64,000 nucleotides of DNA, taken from positions 57,220 to 121,219 of the forward strand of contig NZ_FORU01000011.1 in the NCBI RefSeq assembly GCF_900114085.1, in the 5' to 3' direction. Numbering within the stretch: position 1 is the first letter of the stretch; each line of letters starts with the position of its first letter. Source of the stretch: Myroides guanonis. Its GTDB lineage: Bacteria > Bacteroidota > Bacteroidia > Flavobacteriales > Flavobacteriaceae. The position numbers and the translations under genes are program-made. The notes below the pieces were generated by a model, which did not search any database, was not told where the DNA came from, and saw nothing but the letters and a program-made list of their open reading frames with translations. This document shows positions 15,696 to 24,550 of this stretch, in pieces.

Positions 15696-16913
15696 ATGAT
15701 GTCTAATTCAATGTTCAAAAATACAGTTTTATTCTTATTCACCCTATTCGTTTGTTCTGTAAATGCACAAACTGGTTTCAAAAGTGATTCTATGCTAGTT
15801 TCCAAAGAGAATCCGGCAATTATAGTAGGTGCTGAACAATTTGATTTATTCTCTAAGTTATTGGATGGAAAAAAAGTAGGAATTTTAACGAATCAAACTG
15901 GTGTAGTTCACAAACCAGGTTCTGATATCTACGTGTCTACAGTTGACTTTTTACTTGATAAAGGAGTTAACTTGATTTCCATCTATGCTCCTGAGCATGG
16001 GTTTAGAGGAACAGCCGATGCTGGGGAACTCATTAAAGACGGTAAAGACACCAAAACGGGCTTACCTATTATTTCTCTTTATGGAAGCAATAAAAAGCCA
16101 ACTGGAAAACAACTAGAAAATGTTGATGTTATGTTATTTGATTTGCAAGATGTTGGCGCGCGTTTCTATACCTACATTTCTAGTCTACATTATTTGATGG
16201 AATCTTGTGCAGAACTCAACATACCTCTTATTGTTTTAGACCGACCGAATCCAAACATAAATATTGTAGATGGCCCAACACTTGAAATGAAAAACAAAAG
16301 TTTTGTGGGAATGCACCCTATTCCTGCTATGCATGGAATGACTATTGGTGAATATGCGCAAATGATTAATGGCGAAAAGTGGCTTTTAAATCAGGTTAAA
16401 ACAAATCTAACTGTTATTCCTGTCAAAAACTATAATCGAACTCTACTCTATTCTTTACCTGTTCCTCCTTCCCCTAATTTGCCTAATGACCAAGCAATTA
16501 ATTTATATGCTAGTTTGTGCTTTTTTGAAGGAACTAATGTTAGTTCAGGTAGAGGAACCAATCTTCAATTTCAAATTTACGGTTCTCCTTTTTTAAAGAA
16601 CATGCCTTATCAATTTACTCCAATGCCTAATTTTGGCTCAAAAGACCCAATGAATAAAGGTAAACTTTGTTATGGCGAGAATTTATCTAACGAAAAGAAA
16701 TTGGATAAATTAGAACTAAAATGGCTATTAAAAGCATATCAAAACACTGACCAAAAGGATAAGTTTTTCACTAACTTTTTCATTAAACTAGCGGGAACTG
16801 ACTCTTTGAGAAAGCAAATTGAATCTGGTTTATCTGAGAATGAGATACGCAAAAGCTGGGAGGCTGATTTACAAAGTTTTCTTAAAGCGAGAAAAAGCTA
16901 TTTACTTTACTAA
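15696..16913 (+). CDS. DUF1343 exo-beta-N-acetylmuramidase NamZ-like
   Basis: The 405-residue protein has a signal peptide (cleavage near SVNAQ) and the DUF1343 blocks GILTNQTGV, YAPEHGFRG, DLQDVGARFYTYISS, LDRPNPN and GRGTNLQFQIYGSPF. DUF1343 includes NamZ of Tannerella/Bacillus, which removes N-acetylmuramic acid from the non-reducing ends of peptidoglycan fragments. It should act in the periplasm in wall recycling. Two adjacent ATGs (15696 and 15699) are possible starts. A LytS-type kinase gene follows after 37 bases but has its own -7 box. Confidence 0.93.
   Translation: MMSNSMFKNTVLFLFTLFVCSVNAQTGFKSDSMLVSKENPAIIVGAEQFDLFSKLLDGKKVGILTNQTGVVHKPGSDIYVSTVDFLLDKGVNLISIYAPEHGFRGTADAGELIKDGKDTKTGLPIISLYGSNKKPTGKQLENVDVMLFDLQDVGARFYTYISSLHYLMESCAELNIPLIVLDRPNPNINIVDGPTLEMKNKSFVGMHPIPAMHGMTIGEYAQMINGEKWLLNQVKTNLTVIPVKNYNRTLLYSLPVPPSPNLPNDQAINLYASLCFFEGTNVSSGRGTNLQFQIYGSPFLKNMPYQFTPMPNFGSKDPMNKGKLCYGENLSNEKKLDKLELKWLLKAYQNTDQKDKFFTNFFIKLAGTDSLRKQIESGLSENEIRKSWEADLQSFLKARKSYLLY
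15716..15723 (-). promoter_or_regulatory. -7 promoter box for the permease gene, inside the namZ-like gene
   Basis: The minus strand reads TATTTTTG, an exact TAnnTTTG, 27 bases upstream of the permease TTG start. It lies within the first codons of the opposing gene, so the two transcripts must overlap at their 5' ends. Confidence 0.5.
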
Positions 16914-16922
16914 TTTAAGCTT

Positions 16923-16930
16923 TAATTTTG
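16923..16930 (+). promoter_or_regulatory. -7 promoter box for the LytS-type kinase gene
   Basis: TAATTTTG matches TAnnTTTG exactly and lies 20 bases before the TTG start of the kinase. Confidence 0.6.
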
Positions 16931-16950
16931 TTGCTTAAAGTATTGTAAAA

Positions 16951-18492
16951 TTGACATTTAACACCTACAAACCTATATCAAGAAAAACCTTTGTTTTTGT
17001 GAGTACGATAATACTCATAATTACAATAGGTGCTTTGTTCATTCTAAGCTTATCTATTAATAAGACGAATGAAGAAAACAATCGCTTAACTTCTACTAAG
17101 AACTTTCAGCAAAAATATAAAGCTCTTGAGGCTGAATTGTTACGTATAGATCAACATCAGAATTCTTTGAGTCGACTTGTTGAAATAACGGATGCTTCTA
17201 AATTATCAAGTACTTTTGAAACTGTTACCCAATTGAACCAATATAGCGGGATATTTCAGAGCCACTGGTTCGTTGTATTGGATTCTACGAACACACTTAT
17301 TGATAGCTTTGGAATCAAACACTCAAACCCCTTGTTAGACTATCTGATTAAAAATGATTCCTTATCAAACCGCAGTGCTATTTACAAATCTAATGACAGT
17401 TTGTATTGGACTCTTGCAGACAGATATAGTTATTCGAACAGTAATACTGTCTATTATGGTTTTACCCTCAACTTGCAGAGAGTTCATGAATACCTAAGTA
17501 CTATTGATGTGGTTACTCCGAATTATGCCTATATTTTCGACAAACAGGGTTTGTGTATTTTTCACCCAGAAATTGAAATGATCGGTAAGAATGTTTATGA
17601 ATTTTCAAATATCACACCTAATGACACTGCTCAAGCGGGAAATATAAAAAACCCTCCTATTGTTCTTTCTGAGTATTTAAATATTGACACTTATCGGTTT
17701 ATTGATCGTTTTAAATCTGATTCTTTTAACGGTTACATCAGTATTAACTTTCCTAAGGTGAATTTAGATGAAAATCTTCAGCCCATTAAAGCTAATACTT
17801 ATTGGATTTTTATTATTACGGTGTTTTTAATAGGTTGTATTTCTTACTTCTTTAATAGAGCTAACAGAAAAGCTTATGCCGAAAAAGAACTCCTAGCCGT
17901 TGAAAATGAAAAATTTAACAAAGAAAAAGCTCTGGTTCAACTACAACAGTTAAAGGACCAAATTAATCCGCATTTCCTATTCAATTCTTTGAATTCGCTT
18001 TATATGTTGGTAGATATTAATCCCAAGGAAGCTAAAAAATTCACATTGCATCTGTCTAAAATATATAGATACCTAATTCATCCGCCGAGTGAAAACCTTA
18101 TTAAACTAGAAGAAGAACTAAACTTTATTAAAGAATATATCAATCTCCAACAAATTAGATTTAGCAAAGAATTATCTTTCGAGGTGGACGATTTCACTTC
18201 GGATGACCTTCATAAATATATTCCTTATTTAGGGCTTCAAATTGCTGTGGAAAATGCTTTAAAACACAATATAGCGACCAAAGAGTTTCCTTTAATTATC
18301 AAAATAGATAAAGTGGACGACAATATATTTGTTATCAATAATTTACAGAAAAAACAAAATTCGGAGCAGCCTAGTAACTTTGGTCATGAATATCTACGGA
18401 AAATCTATACTTTCTACGGAGAAAAGCATTTTGAGATAGAGGAATCTCAGCAGTATTACATATGCAAATTACCTCTAATTGAGCACCTATAA
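16951..18492 (+). CDS. LytS-type sensor histidine kinase with extracytoplasmic Cache domain
   Basis: The 513-residue protein has TM1 at about 13-35, a periplasmic sensor at 36-283, TM2 at about 284-302, a short coiled linker, and a His_kinase (PF06580) domain. The phospho-acceptor is probably H341 in DQINPHFLFNSLNSLYML, and the ATP-binding N box is VENALKHN at 433-440. The sensor holds IFDKQGLCIFHPEIEMIGKN (about 195-214), a typical Cache signature, so it probably binds a small molecule such as an amino acid. The start is TTG at 16951, since no ATG precedes TM1. The LytTR regulator encoded after susD is the likely partner. Confidence 0.93.
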   Translation: MTFNTYKPISRKTFVFVSTIILIITIGALFILSLSINKTNEENNRLTSTKNFQQKYKALEAELLRIDQHQNSLSRLVEITDASKLSSTFETVTQLNQYSGIFQSHWFVVLDSTNTLIDSFGIKHSNPLLDYLIKNDSLSNRSAIYKSNDSLYWTLADRYSYSNSNTVYYGFTLNLQRVHEYLSTIDVVTPNYAYIFDKQGLCIFHPEIEMIGKNVYEFSNITPNDTAQAGNIKNPPIVLSEYLNIDTYRFIDRFKSDSFNGYISINFPKVNLDENLQPIKANTYWIFIITVFLIGCISYFFNRANRKAYAEKELLAVENEKFNKEKALVQLQQLKDQINPHFLFNSLNSLYMLVDINPKEAKKFTLHLSKIYRYLIHPPSENLIKLEEELNFIKEYINLQQIRFSKELSFEVDDFTSDDLHKYIPYLGLQIAVENALKHNIATKEFPLIIKIDKVDDNIFVINNLQKKQNSEQPSNFGHEYLRKIYTFYGEKHFEIEESQQYYICKLPLIEHL

Positions 18493-18527
18493 ATCCACTC
18501 ACTCCCGAAATTAATCCACTCACTCCC
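18492..18527 (+). promoter_or_regulatory. 15-bp direct repeat with 21-bp period: candidate LytTR operator
   Basis: AATCCACTCACTCCC occurs at 18492-18506 and again, identically, at 18513-18527. The copies sit two helical turns apart on the same strand, the geometry known for LytTR-domain regulators. The second copy ends 29 bases before a near-consensus -7 box (18557-18564), so a bound activator would sit next to the -33 region. The first copy touches the stop codon of the kinase gene. Confidence 0.75.
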
Positions 18528-18556
18528 AGAAAATTTAATAGCTTTTTAATACGTCT

Positions 18557-18564
18557 TATTTTTA
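18557..18564 (+). promoter_or_regulatory. Near-consensus -7 box for the protease-susCD operon
   Basis: TATTTTTA matches seven of eight positions of TAnnTTTG (final G replaced by A) and lies 30 bases before the ATG at 18595. A weak box next to a direct repeat fits an activator-dependent promoter. Confidence 0.5.
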
Positions 18565-18594
18565 GGGCTGAATTAACCATAACTTAACATTGGA

Positions 18595-21183
18595 ATGAAT
18601 AAAAGCAACATCAGTCTAGGTATCAAAGCTTTGCTTATCCTTATGTTGTCCTTAAACACCCCTGCGGGATGGGCACAAAAGAAAGATAAAAAGAGTAAAA
18701 CTGAGAAATCCGTAGAAACAGAAAAAGACGCTGCTACAACCTCTAAAAACTATGATGAGCTCCTTAAAAAAGGGACTTACAAAAAAGGTATGTTCAATAC
18801 AATACAGGTAAAAACAGACTTGTATTTTGAAATTCCTGACAGTTTATTTCAGCGAGATTTTTTGATAGTGAATAAACTATCACAAGTTCCTATGGAAATA
18901 AACGAAGCTGGTGCAAATAAAGGAATGAATTATGAAAACAGACTAATTCGTTTCTATAAAGATAGTACTGCAAAAAAAGTTTGGGTTAAAACAAGAAACC
19001 CAAGAACTAGTTCTCCTGCTACAGATGCTATTACCCAATCTGTTCAAAATAACTTTTCCGAGTCTATTTTAGAATTTTTTGATATTGAGTCTCAGAATGC
19101 AGATTCTACTTCAGTAGTTATTAAGGTAAATAAAGTGTTTGATGGAAATCAAAAGAGCTTTAATGATGTTTTGGCTGGTTTAGGCCTACCTACGTCTATT
19201 AAAAGTAATCTTTCTTTCATTGAGACTGTTAAATCTTTTCCAGAGAATTTAATTGTAAAGTCACAATTGACAACTACTGTTAATGAGGGTGGTAGTGATA
19301 TGCCAGTTACATTAGGAGTAACTAGTAATATAGTATTATTAAAAGAAACTCCTATGCGTCCGCGATTTGCTGACCAAAGAGTTGGTTATTTCACTGAAAA
19401 ACATTGGCACTTTAATGATAAACAACACGCAATGAAAGAACGTGAGTTTATCACTAAATGGAATCTAGAGCCTAAAGAAGAAGATATTGAGCGTTATTTG
19501 AATGGTGAATTGGTAGAACCTAAAAAACCTATCATTTATTATATAGACCCAGCTACTCCTCCACAATGGCGTCAACCAATTATAGAAGGTGTACACGATT
19601 GGCAGGTTGCATTTGAAAAAGCTGGTTTTAAGAATGCTATTATAGCTAAATTACCTACTGCTGAGGATATTGATTTTGATGTTGATGATGTACGTTACTC
19701 TGTTATTACTTATGTAGCTTCTCCAAAATCAAATGCTATGGGCCCTGCGGTTATTGACCCTAGAAGTGGTGAAATAATTGAGTCAGATATTATTTGGTGG
19801 CACAACGTAATGACTTCTCTTCACAGTTGGATGCGAATCCAAACTGGTCCTATTGACCCAAAGGCTAGAGGAAATAAATTTTCTGATCAACACATGGGAG
19901 AGGCTATTCGCTTTGTTTCATCGCATGAAGTAGGTCATACTTTTGGTTTAAAACACAATATGGGAGCTTCATACGCATATGCTGTTGACTCTCTACGTTC
20001 TAAAGACTTTACTGCTAAAATGGGAGGTACCGCTCCTTCTATTATGGATTATGCTCGTTACAACTACGTAGCACAACCTGAAGATGGCGTTACTGCAATC
20101 ACTCCTAAAATTGGAGTTTATGATACTTATGCTATTGAGTGGGGATACCGATGGTACGCTACAGCTAAAGAAGAAGAGAAAGCTTTAAGATCTCTTATTG
20201 AAGATCACCAAGATGATCCTAATTATTTTTATGGTGAACAACAGTCTTATTTAAACATTATCGACCCAAGGTCGCAATCGGAAGATTTAGGAGACGATGC
20301 TGTTTTAGCTAGTGAATACGGCTTAAAAAACCTGAAACGTGTTGTTGACCAACTTTTGAACTGGACTTATGACGAGGGCGAAAATTACTACGAGACTGGA
20401 AAACTATATATTGGTACTATTGGTCAGTGGCAACTTTACAACAAACATGTTCTCTCAAATATTGGTGGGGTTTACTTAAACCACGCTGTCCACGGAAACG
20501 GTAAAAGTGCTTACGAACCGGTTCCTTATGAAATGCAATCAAAAGCTATGAATTATCTAACTAAAAATGTGTTAGAAATTCCTAAATGGCTATTCTTCAA
20601 TGAAGTACTCAACAAAACCTACGCTTTAAAAGACTCTCCTGTAGGTCCTTATGAATACACTCCTTACACTTTAGCTAGAGAGCTTCAATATACTTTAATC
20701 TATGAGTTATTGATGGACGAACGCTTATTACGTCTTACTGAATCTGAACTAATTCAATCTGAATTAAACAAAGGTAAGACCTACACTGTGAATGACTTAT
20801 TCACTCAAACATACAATGCTATTTTCGCCAAAACGTCCAAAGGTCTTTCTCTATCTATTTTGGAGCGTATGACGCAAAAAAACTATGTGGACGCATTGAT
20901 TATTTCTACTAATAAGTTGTTTGAAAAAACGAATAAAAATGGAATTCAATTAGACTCTAACTTAAATATACCTTCGCTTTGTAATTTACAAAATGAAGAC
21001 CTTAACCTACGCAACATCAATTACACAGCAATGAAAAGGGTTTCTGAGGTAACTAGCTTTAAGAAAGCAGAACTTCTAAAAATCAAGAAAGCCGCTCAGA
21101 TTGCAAAAACTACTGGTGATTCAGCTACCAAAGCGCATTATTTGGATTTGATTAACCGAATTGATGAAGCTTTAAATTTATAA
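18595..21183 (+). CDS. Exported zinc metalloprotease, metzincin-like (DUF5117/DUF4953 family)
   Basis: The 862-residue protein has a signal peptide (cleaved near GWAQ) with no lipobox. Its zinc motif HEVGHTFGLKH spans residues 444-454 (HExxHxxGxxH), and a Met-turn SIMDYAR has M484, so it has the metzincin active site. The N-terminal YDELLKKGTYKKGMF and the block YYIDPATPPQWRQPIIEGVHDWQVAFEKAGF are those of DUF5117/DUF5118/DUF4953 proteases, common in Bacteroidota. It is the first gene of an operon with susC 11 bases downstream. I infer that it cuts proteins or peptides for the SusCD importer. Confidence 0.93.
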   Translation: MNKSNISLGIKALLILMLSLNTPAGWAQKKDKKSKTEKSVETEKDAATTSKNYDELLKKGTYKKGMFNTIQVKTDLYFEIPDSLFQRDFLIVNKLSQVPMEINEAGANKGMNYENRLIRFYKDSTAKKVWVKTRNPRTSSPATDAITQSVQNNFSESILEFFDIESQNADSTSVVIKVNKVFDGNQKSFNDVLAGLGLPTSIKSNLSFIETVKSFPENLIVKSQLTTTVNEGGSDMPVTLGVTSNIVLLKETPMRPRFADQRVGYFTEKHWHFNDKQHAMKEREFITKWNLEPKEEDIERYLNGELVEPKKPIIYYIDPATPPQWRQPIIEGVHDWQVAFEKAGFKNAIIAKLPTAEDIDFDVDDVRYSVITYVASPKSNAMGPAVIDPRSGEIIESDIIWWHNVMTSLHSWMRIQTGPIDPKARGNKFSDQHMGEAIRFVSSHEVGHTFGLKHNMGASYAYAVDSLRSKDFTAKMGGTAPSIMDYARYNYVAQPEDGVTAITPKIGVYDTYAIEWGYRWYATAKEEEKALRSLIEDHQDDPNYFYGEQQSYLNIIDPRSQSEDLGDDAVLASEYGLKNLKRVVDQLLNWTYDEGENYYETGKLYIGTIGQWQLYNKHVLSNIGGVYLNHAVHGNGKSAYEPVPYEMQSKAMNYLTKNVLEIPKWLFFNEVLNKTYALKDSPVGPYEYTPYTLARELQYTLIYELLMDERLLRLTESELIQSELNKGKTYTVNDLFTQTYNAIFAKTSKGLSLSILERMTQKNYVDALIISTNKLFEKTNKNGIQLDSNLNIPSLCNLQNEDLNLRNINYTAMKRVSEVTSFKKAELLKIKKAAQIAKTTGDSATKAHYLDLINRIDEALNL

Positions 21184-21194
21184 CCACTTTACAC

Positions 21195-24100
21195 ATGAAA
21201 AAAACACTCTTATTATTTTCACTTTTATTTTTCTCTTCCCTTTGGGCTCAAGAGAAACGAGTGATTACTGGTTTTGTGCAAGATGCTACTGAAAAATACA
21301 GTTTACCTGGTGCTTCTGTTATTGTAGAAAGCCAAACCATTTCAAACACTACAGATCAAAAAGGTATTATTCAAAGTACTAGTTTAGGTACTGTTACTGA
21401 TTTTGATGGAAACTTTACTCTTGAAGTTCCTGTTCAAGCTAAAACAATTGTTGTTAGCTTCATAGGCTATGAGAACAAAACTATTCACTTAGACAAAAGA
21501 AGTCACTATATTGTTGGTCTTTCTACTGACAATGACGTATTGAATGAAGTAATCATCACTGGTTACCAAACTATCGAAAAAAGAAAACTTACGTCGGCTG
21601 TTGCTCAGGTGAGTATGGAAGATATCGCACAAGTTGGAGTTGCGAGTGTAGACCAAATGCTTTCTGGTCAAATTGCTGGGGTTGCTGTTACTACTCAAAC
21701 GGGCGCTCCTGGTGGACCAGCAAAAATTAGAATTAGAGGAACTGCTTCATTAAACGGTCCACAAGATCCTTTATGGGTTATTGATGGTTTGCCTTTAGAA
21801 GGAAATGATGTTCCTAATTTTAATGACAAGGACAATATCGACCAATTGCAAAACTTTTCTATTGCTGGTTTAAATCCTGATGATATTTTAGATATTACTA
21901 TTCTTAAAGATGCTGCTGCAACTGCTATTTACGGTGCAAGAGCTGCAAATGGTGTTATTGCTGTTACAACTAAAAGAGGTAAAAAAGGTGCTATGCGTGT
22001 GAACTTCTCAGCCAACACCTTCGTAACTCAAAAACCTGATTTCTCTAAGCTAAATTTAATGAACTCTTCTCAGAAAGTAGACTTAGAGTTAATGTTAGCA
22101 GGTAGAACTGATTTAAACTACCGTAGCGATAAGGGTAATATTTCAAGAATCATCAATGCAAATGGTGAAATGCAAAACTTTCAAAATGGTGGTTTTTCAG
22201 CATTAAGCCCTATTACTCAAAACACCATCAACAACCTGCGCAATCAACAGACTGATTGGGGAGATTTGATGTATCAAACCGCTATTAACACTCAATATGG
22301 CTTAAGTCTATCTGGTGGTAATGACAACTCGGATTATTATTTCTCTTTAGGGTATTACGATGAAGAAGGAGCTACTGTTGGAACTGGTTTTGAACGTTAC
22401 AACATTACACTTAAAAACAACTTTCAATTAAATGACAAGTTAAAAGTAGGAGTTGCTTTATTTGGTACTCAATCTGATAAATCTAGTTTTGTTTCGGATC
22501 GTGACGCAAGTATCAACCCAGCAAACTATTCAAGAAACGTAAACCCGTACCTTAACCCTTTTAAAGAAGACGGTAGTTATAATTACGACCAAGACATCGA
22601 TGGTTTTGATGATAGATATATTCCATTCAACTTTTTAGAGGAAAGAGAAAACACAAGTTATAATTTGAGAAACCGTTCTTTGAAAGGAGTTTTTGACGTT
22701 AACTATTCTATTCTTGATGACTTAACTTTATCTTCTCAATTTGGCTTGCAAATAGACAATTCTGAGATGGAAAAATATCTTGGAAAAGAAACCTACAATG
22801 TCCGTAAAGAAAAAGAACGTACTCGATACTACAAAAATGGTGGATATCACTACTTCTTACCAGAGGGTGGAATTATTGAAAATGAAAACAACAATTACTT
22901 TCAATACAACTGGAAGACGCAGGCTACCTATAATACTATCTTCAACGACATACATGAGTTAGATATTATGGTGGGGTCTGAAATTAGAAAAACGGATAGC
23001 AAAATCATAAAAACAAAAGGTTTTGGTTTTGACCCTAAAACTTTAACTACTAAACCGATCTTATTTCCTGCAGGTAGTGATGCTATAGATGATAAAATCT
23101 ACGAGACGTTTAAAAAGTCATCTATCGAAAACGCATACGCTTCTTTCTTTGCTACAGCAGCTTATACTTTTGATAGAAAATATACTGTTTTTGGTAGTGT
23201 TCGTTATGATGGTTCAAACCTATTCGGTGCAGATCCTAAATACAAGTATTTACCTTTATGGGCTATTTCTGGATCTTGGTTAGTATCAAACGAAAAATTT
23301 ATGGAAAATGTAGATTTCATATCTAATCTACGTTTAAGAGGTTCTTATGGACTTCAAGGAAATATTGACCGTAACACCTCTCCTTTTGTGGTTGGTGAAT
23401 ACAACAGCTCTACTATACTGCCAGGAATGGACGAAACTACAATCGTTGTTACAAATCCTCCAAACAGTAAGTTAAGATGGGAAAAAACTGCCAATACTAA
23501 CTTTGGAATTGATTTGGGATTGTTCAAAAATAGAATTGCTATAGAAGCAGATATTTATAACAGAAAGAGTACCGATCTAATTGGTCTTAGAGAATTACCC
23601 CTAGAAAATGGTTTTGAATATACAAGTATGAACTGGGCACAGGTTACAAACAAAGGTTTTGAAATCTCTTTGACCACTAGAAACATTGTTCGAGATAACT
23701 TCAGTTGGACAACCAACTTTAACTTTGCTCATAACAAAAGTAATATCGACCAAATTGATGTGATGAATAACAGTATTCTTCCTTCTGGTGAAGGTAACGC
23801 TGTGAATGCTGTCTACGGACTTAAAACAGCTGGAATCGACCAATATGGAAGTCCATTATTCTGGTTAGATGGCAAGAAAGTAGGTGTTGTTGAATATTTT
23901 AAATTAACAGACCCTTATGCCGAATTCCTTCCGGGAGAATTGGTTGCATCTGGATTGACTAATGAGGAAATGAGAAGTCGTTTTGAGTATTTAGGTGATC
24001 GTGACCCTAAGTTCACTGGAGGTATTATCAATAACTTTAAAATTCACAACTTTGATCTTTCTATCTCTGCTGCTTTCAATTTAAAACAAACTGTTACTAA

Positions 24101-24533
24101 AACACCTCCTTATAACGGTGCACAAGTTGACCCAGGAAGAAACTATACTACTGACATCTTAAACGCATGGTCACCTACAAACACAAACAGCAATCTACCA
24201 GGAATTATCGGTAAAGACATGAATGCTGGTGATTCTTGGATGGCGTACTCTTGGTTTAATACAGCTGACACATACGACACTTATAAATACTTAGATATTT
24301 GGACAAAAGAAATTAGCTATTTACGTATCAGTAGCATTCGTCTAGGCTATTCATTTCCAAGTTCTCTAACTAATAAATTAAAAATACAGAATGCTCGTAT
24401 CAGTCTAGAAGGAAGAAACTTATTAGTTTTTGGTAGTGACTACAGTGGTTATTTTGACCCTGAAACATATGGAAACATTTATGCACAACCAATTTCTAAG
24501 TCTTTCACTTTAGGATTGAACTTCACATTCTAA
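21195..24533 (+). CDS. SusC/RagA family TonB-linked outer-membrane importer
   Basis: The 1112-residue protein has a signal peptide, a carboxypeptidase-regulatory-like domain (about 20-105, ending VVVSFIGYENKTI), a plug domain with VDQMLSGQIAGVAV, RIRGTASLNGPQDPLWVIDG and AIYGARAANGVIAVTTKRG, and a 22-strand barrel ending in LGLNFTF. It is the barrel of a SusCD lid-and-bucket importer driven by TonB. The N-terminal domain carries an extra segment of about 15 residues (SNTTDQKGIIQSTSLG) before TVTDFDGNF. It lies between the protease gene and susD, which points to peptide rather than glycan cargo, as in RagAB. Confidence 0.96.
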   Translation: MKKTLLLFSLLFFSSLWAQEKRVITGFVQDATEKYSLPGASVIVESQTISNTTDQKGIIQSTSLGTVTDFDGNFTLEVPVQAKTIVVSFIGYENKTIHLDKRSHYIVGLSTDNDVLNEVIITGYQTIEKRKLTSAVAQVSMEDIAQVGVASVDQMLSGQIAGVAVTTQTGAPGGPAKIRIRGTASLNGPQDPLWVIDGLPLEGNDVPNFNDKDNIDQLQNFSIAGLNPDDILDITILKDAAATAIYGARAANGVIAVTTKRGKKGAMRVNFSANTFVTQKPDFSKLNLMNSSQKVDLELMLAGRTDLNYRSDKGNISRIINANGEMQNFQNGGFSALSPITQNTINNLRNQQTDWGDLMYQTAINTQYGLSLSGGNDNSDYYFSLGYYDEEGATVGTGFERYNITLKNNFQLNDKLKVGVALFGTQSDKSSFVSDRDASINPANYSRNVNPYLNPFKEDGSYNYDQDIDGFDDRYIPFNFLEERENTSYNLRNRSLKGVFDVNYSILDDLTLSSQFGLQIDNSEMEKYLGKETYNVRKEKERTRYYKNGGYHYFLPEGGIIENENNNYFQYNWKTQATYNTIFNDIHELDIMVGSEIRKTDSKIIKTKGFGFDPKTLTTKPILFPAGSDAIDDKIYETFKKSSIENAYASFFATAAYTFDRKYTVFGSVRYDGSNLFGADPKYKYLPLWAISGSWLVSNEKFMENVDFISNLRLRGSYGLQGNIDRNTSPFVVGEYNSSTILPGMDETTIVVTNPPNSKLRWEKTANTNFGIDLGLFKNRIAIEADIYNRKSTDLIGLRELPLENGFEYTSMNWAQVTNKGFEISLTTRNIVRDNFSWTTNFNFAHNKSNIDQIDVMNNSILPSGEGNAVNAVYGLKTAGIDQYGSPLFWLDGKKVGVVEYFKLTDPYAEFLPGELVASGLTNEEMRSRFEYLGDRDPKFTGGIINNFKIHNFDLSISAAFNLKQTVTKTPPYNGAQVDPGRNYTTDILNAWSPTNTNSNLPGIIGKDMNAGDSWMAYSWFNTADTYDTYKYLDIWTKEISYLRISSIRLGYSFPSSLTNKLKIQNARISLEGRNLLVFGSDYSGYFDPETYGNIYAQPISKSFTLGLNFTF

Positions 24534-24550
24534 TCTATTAAGCAATTATT

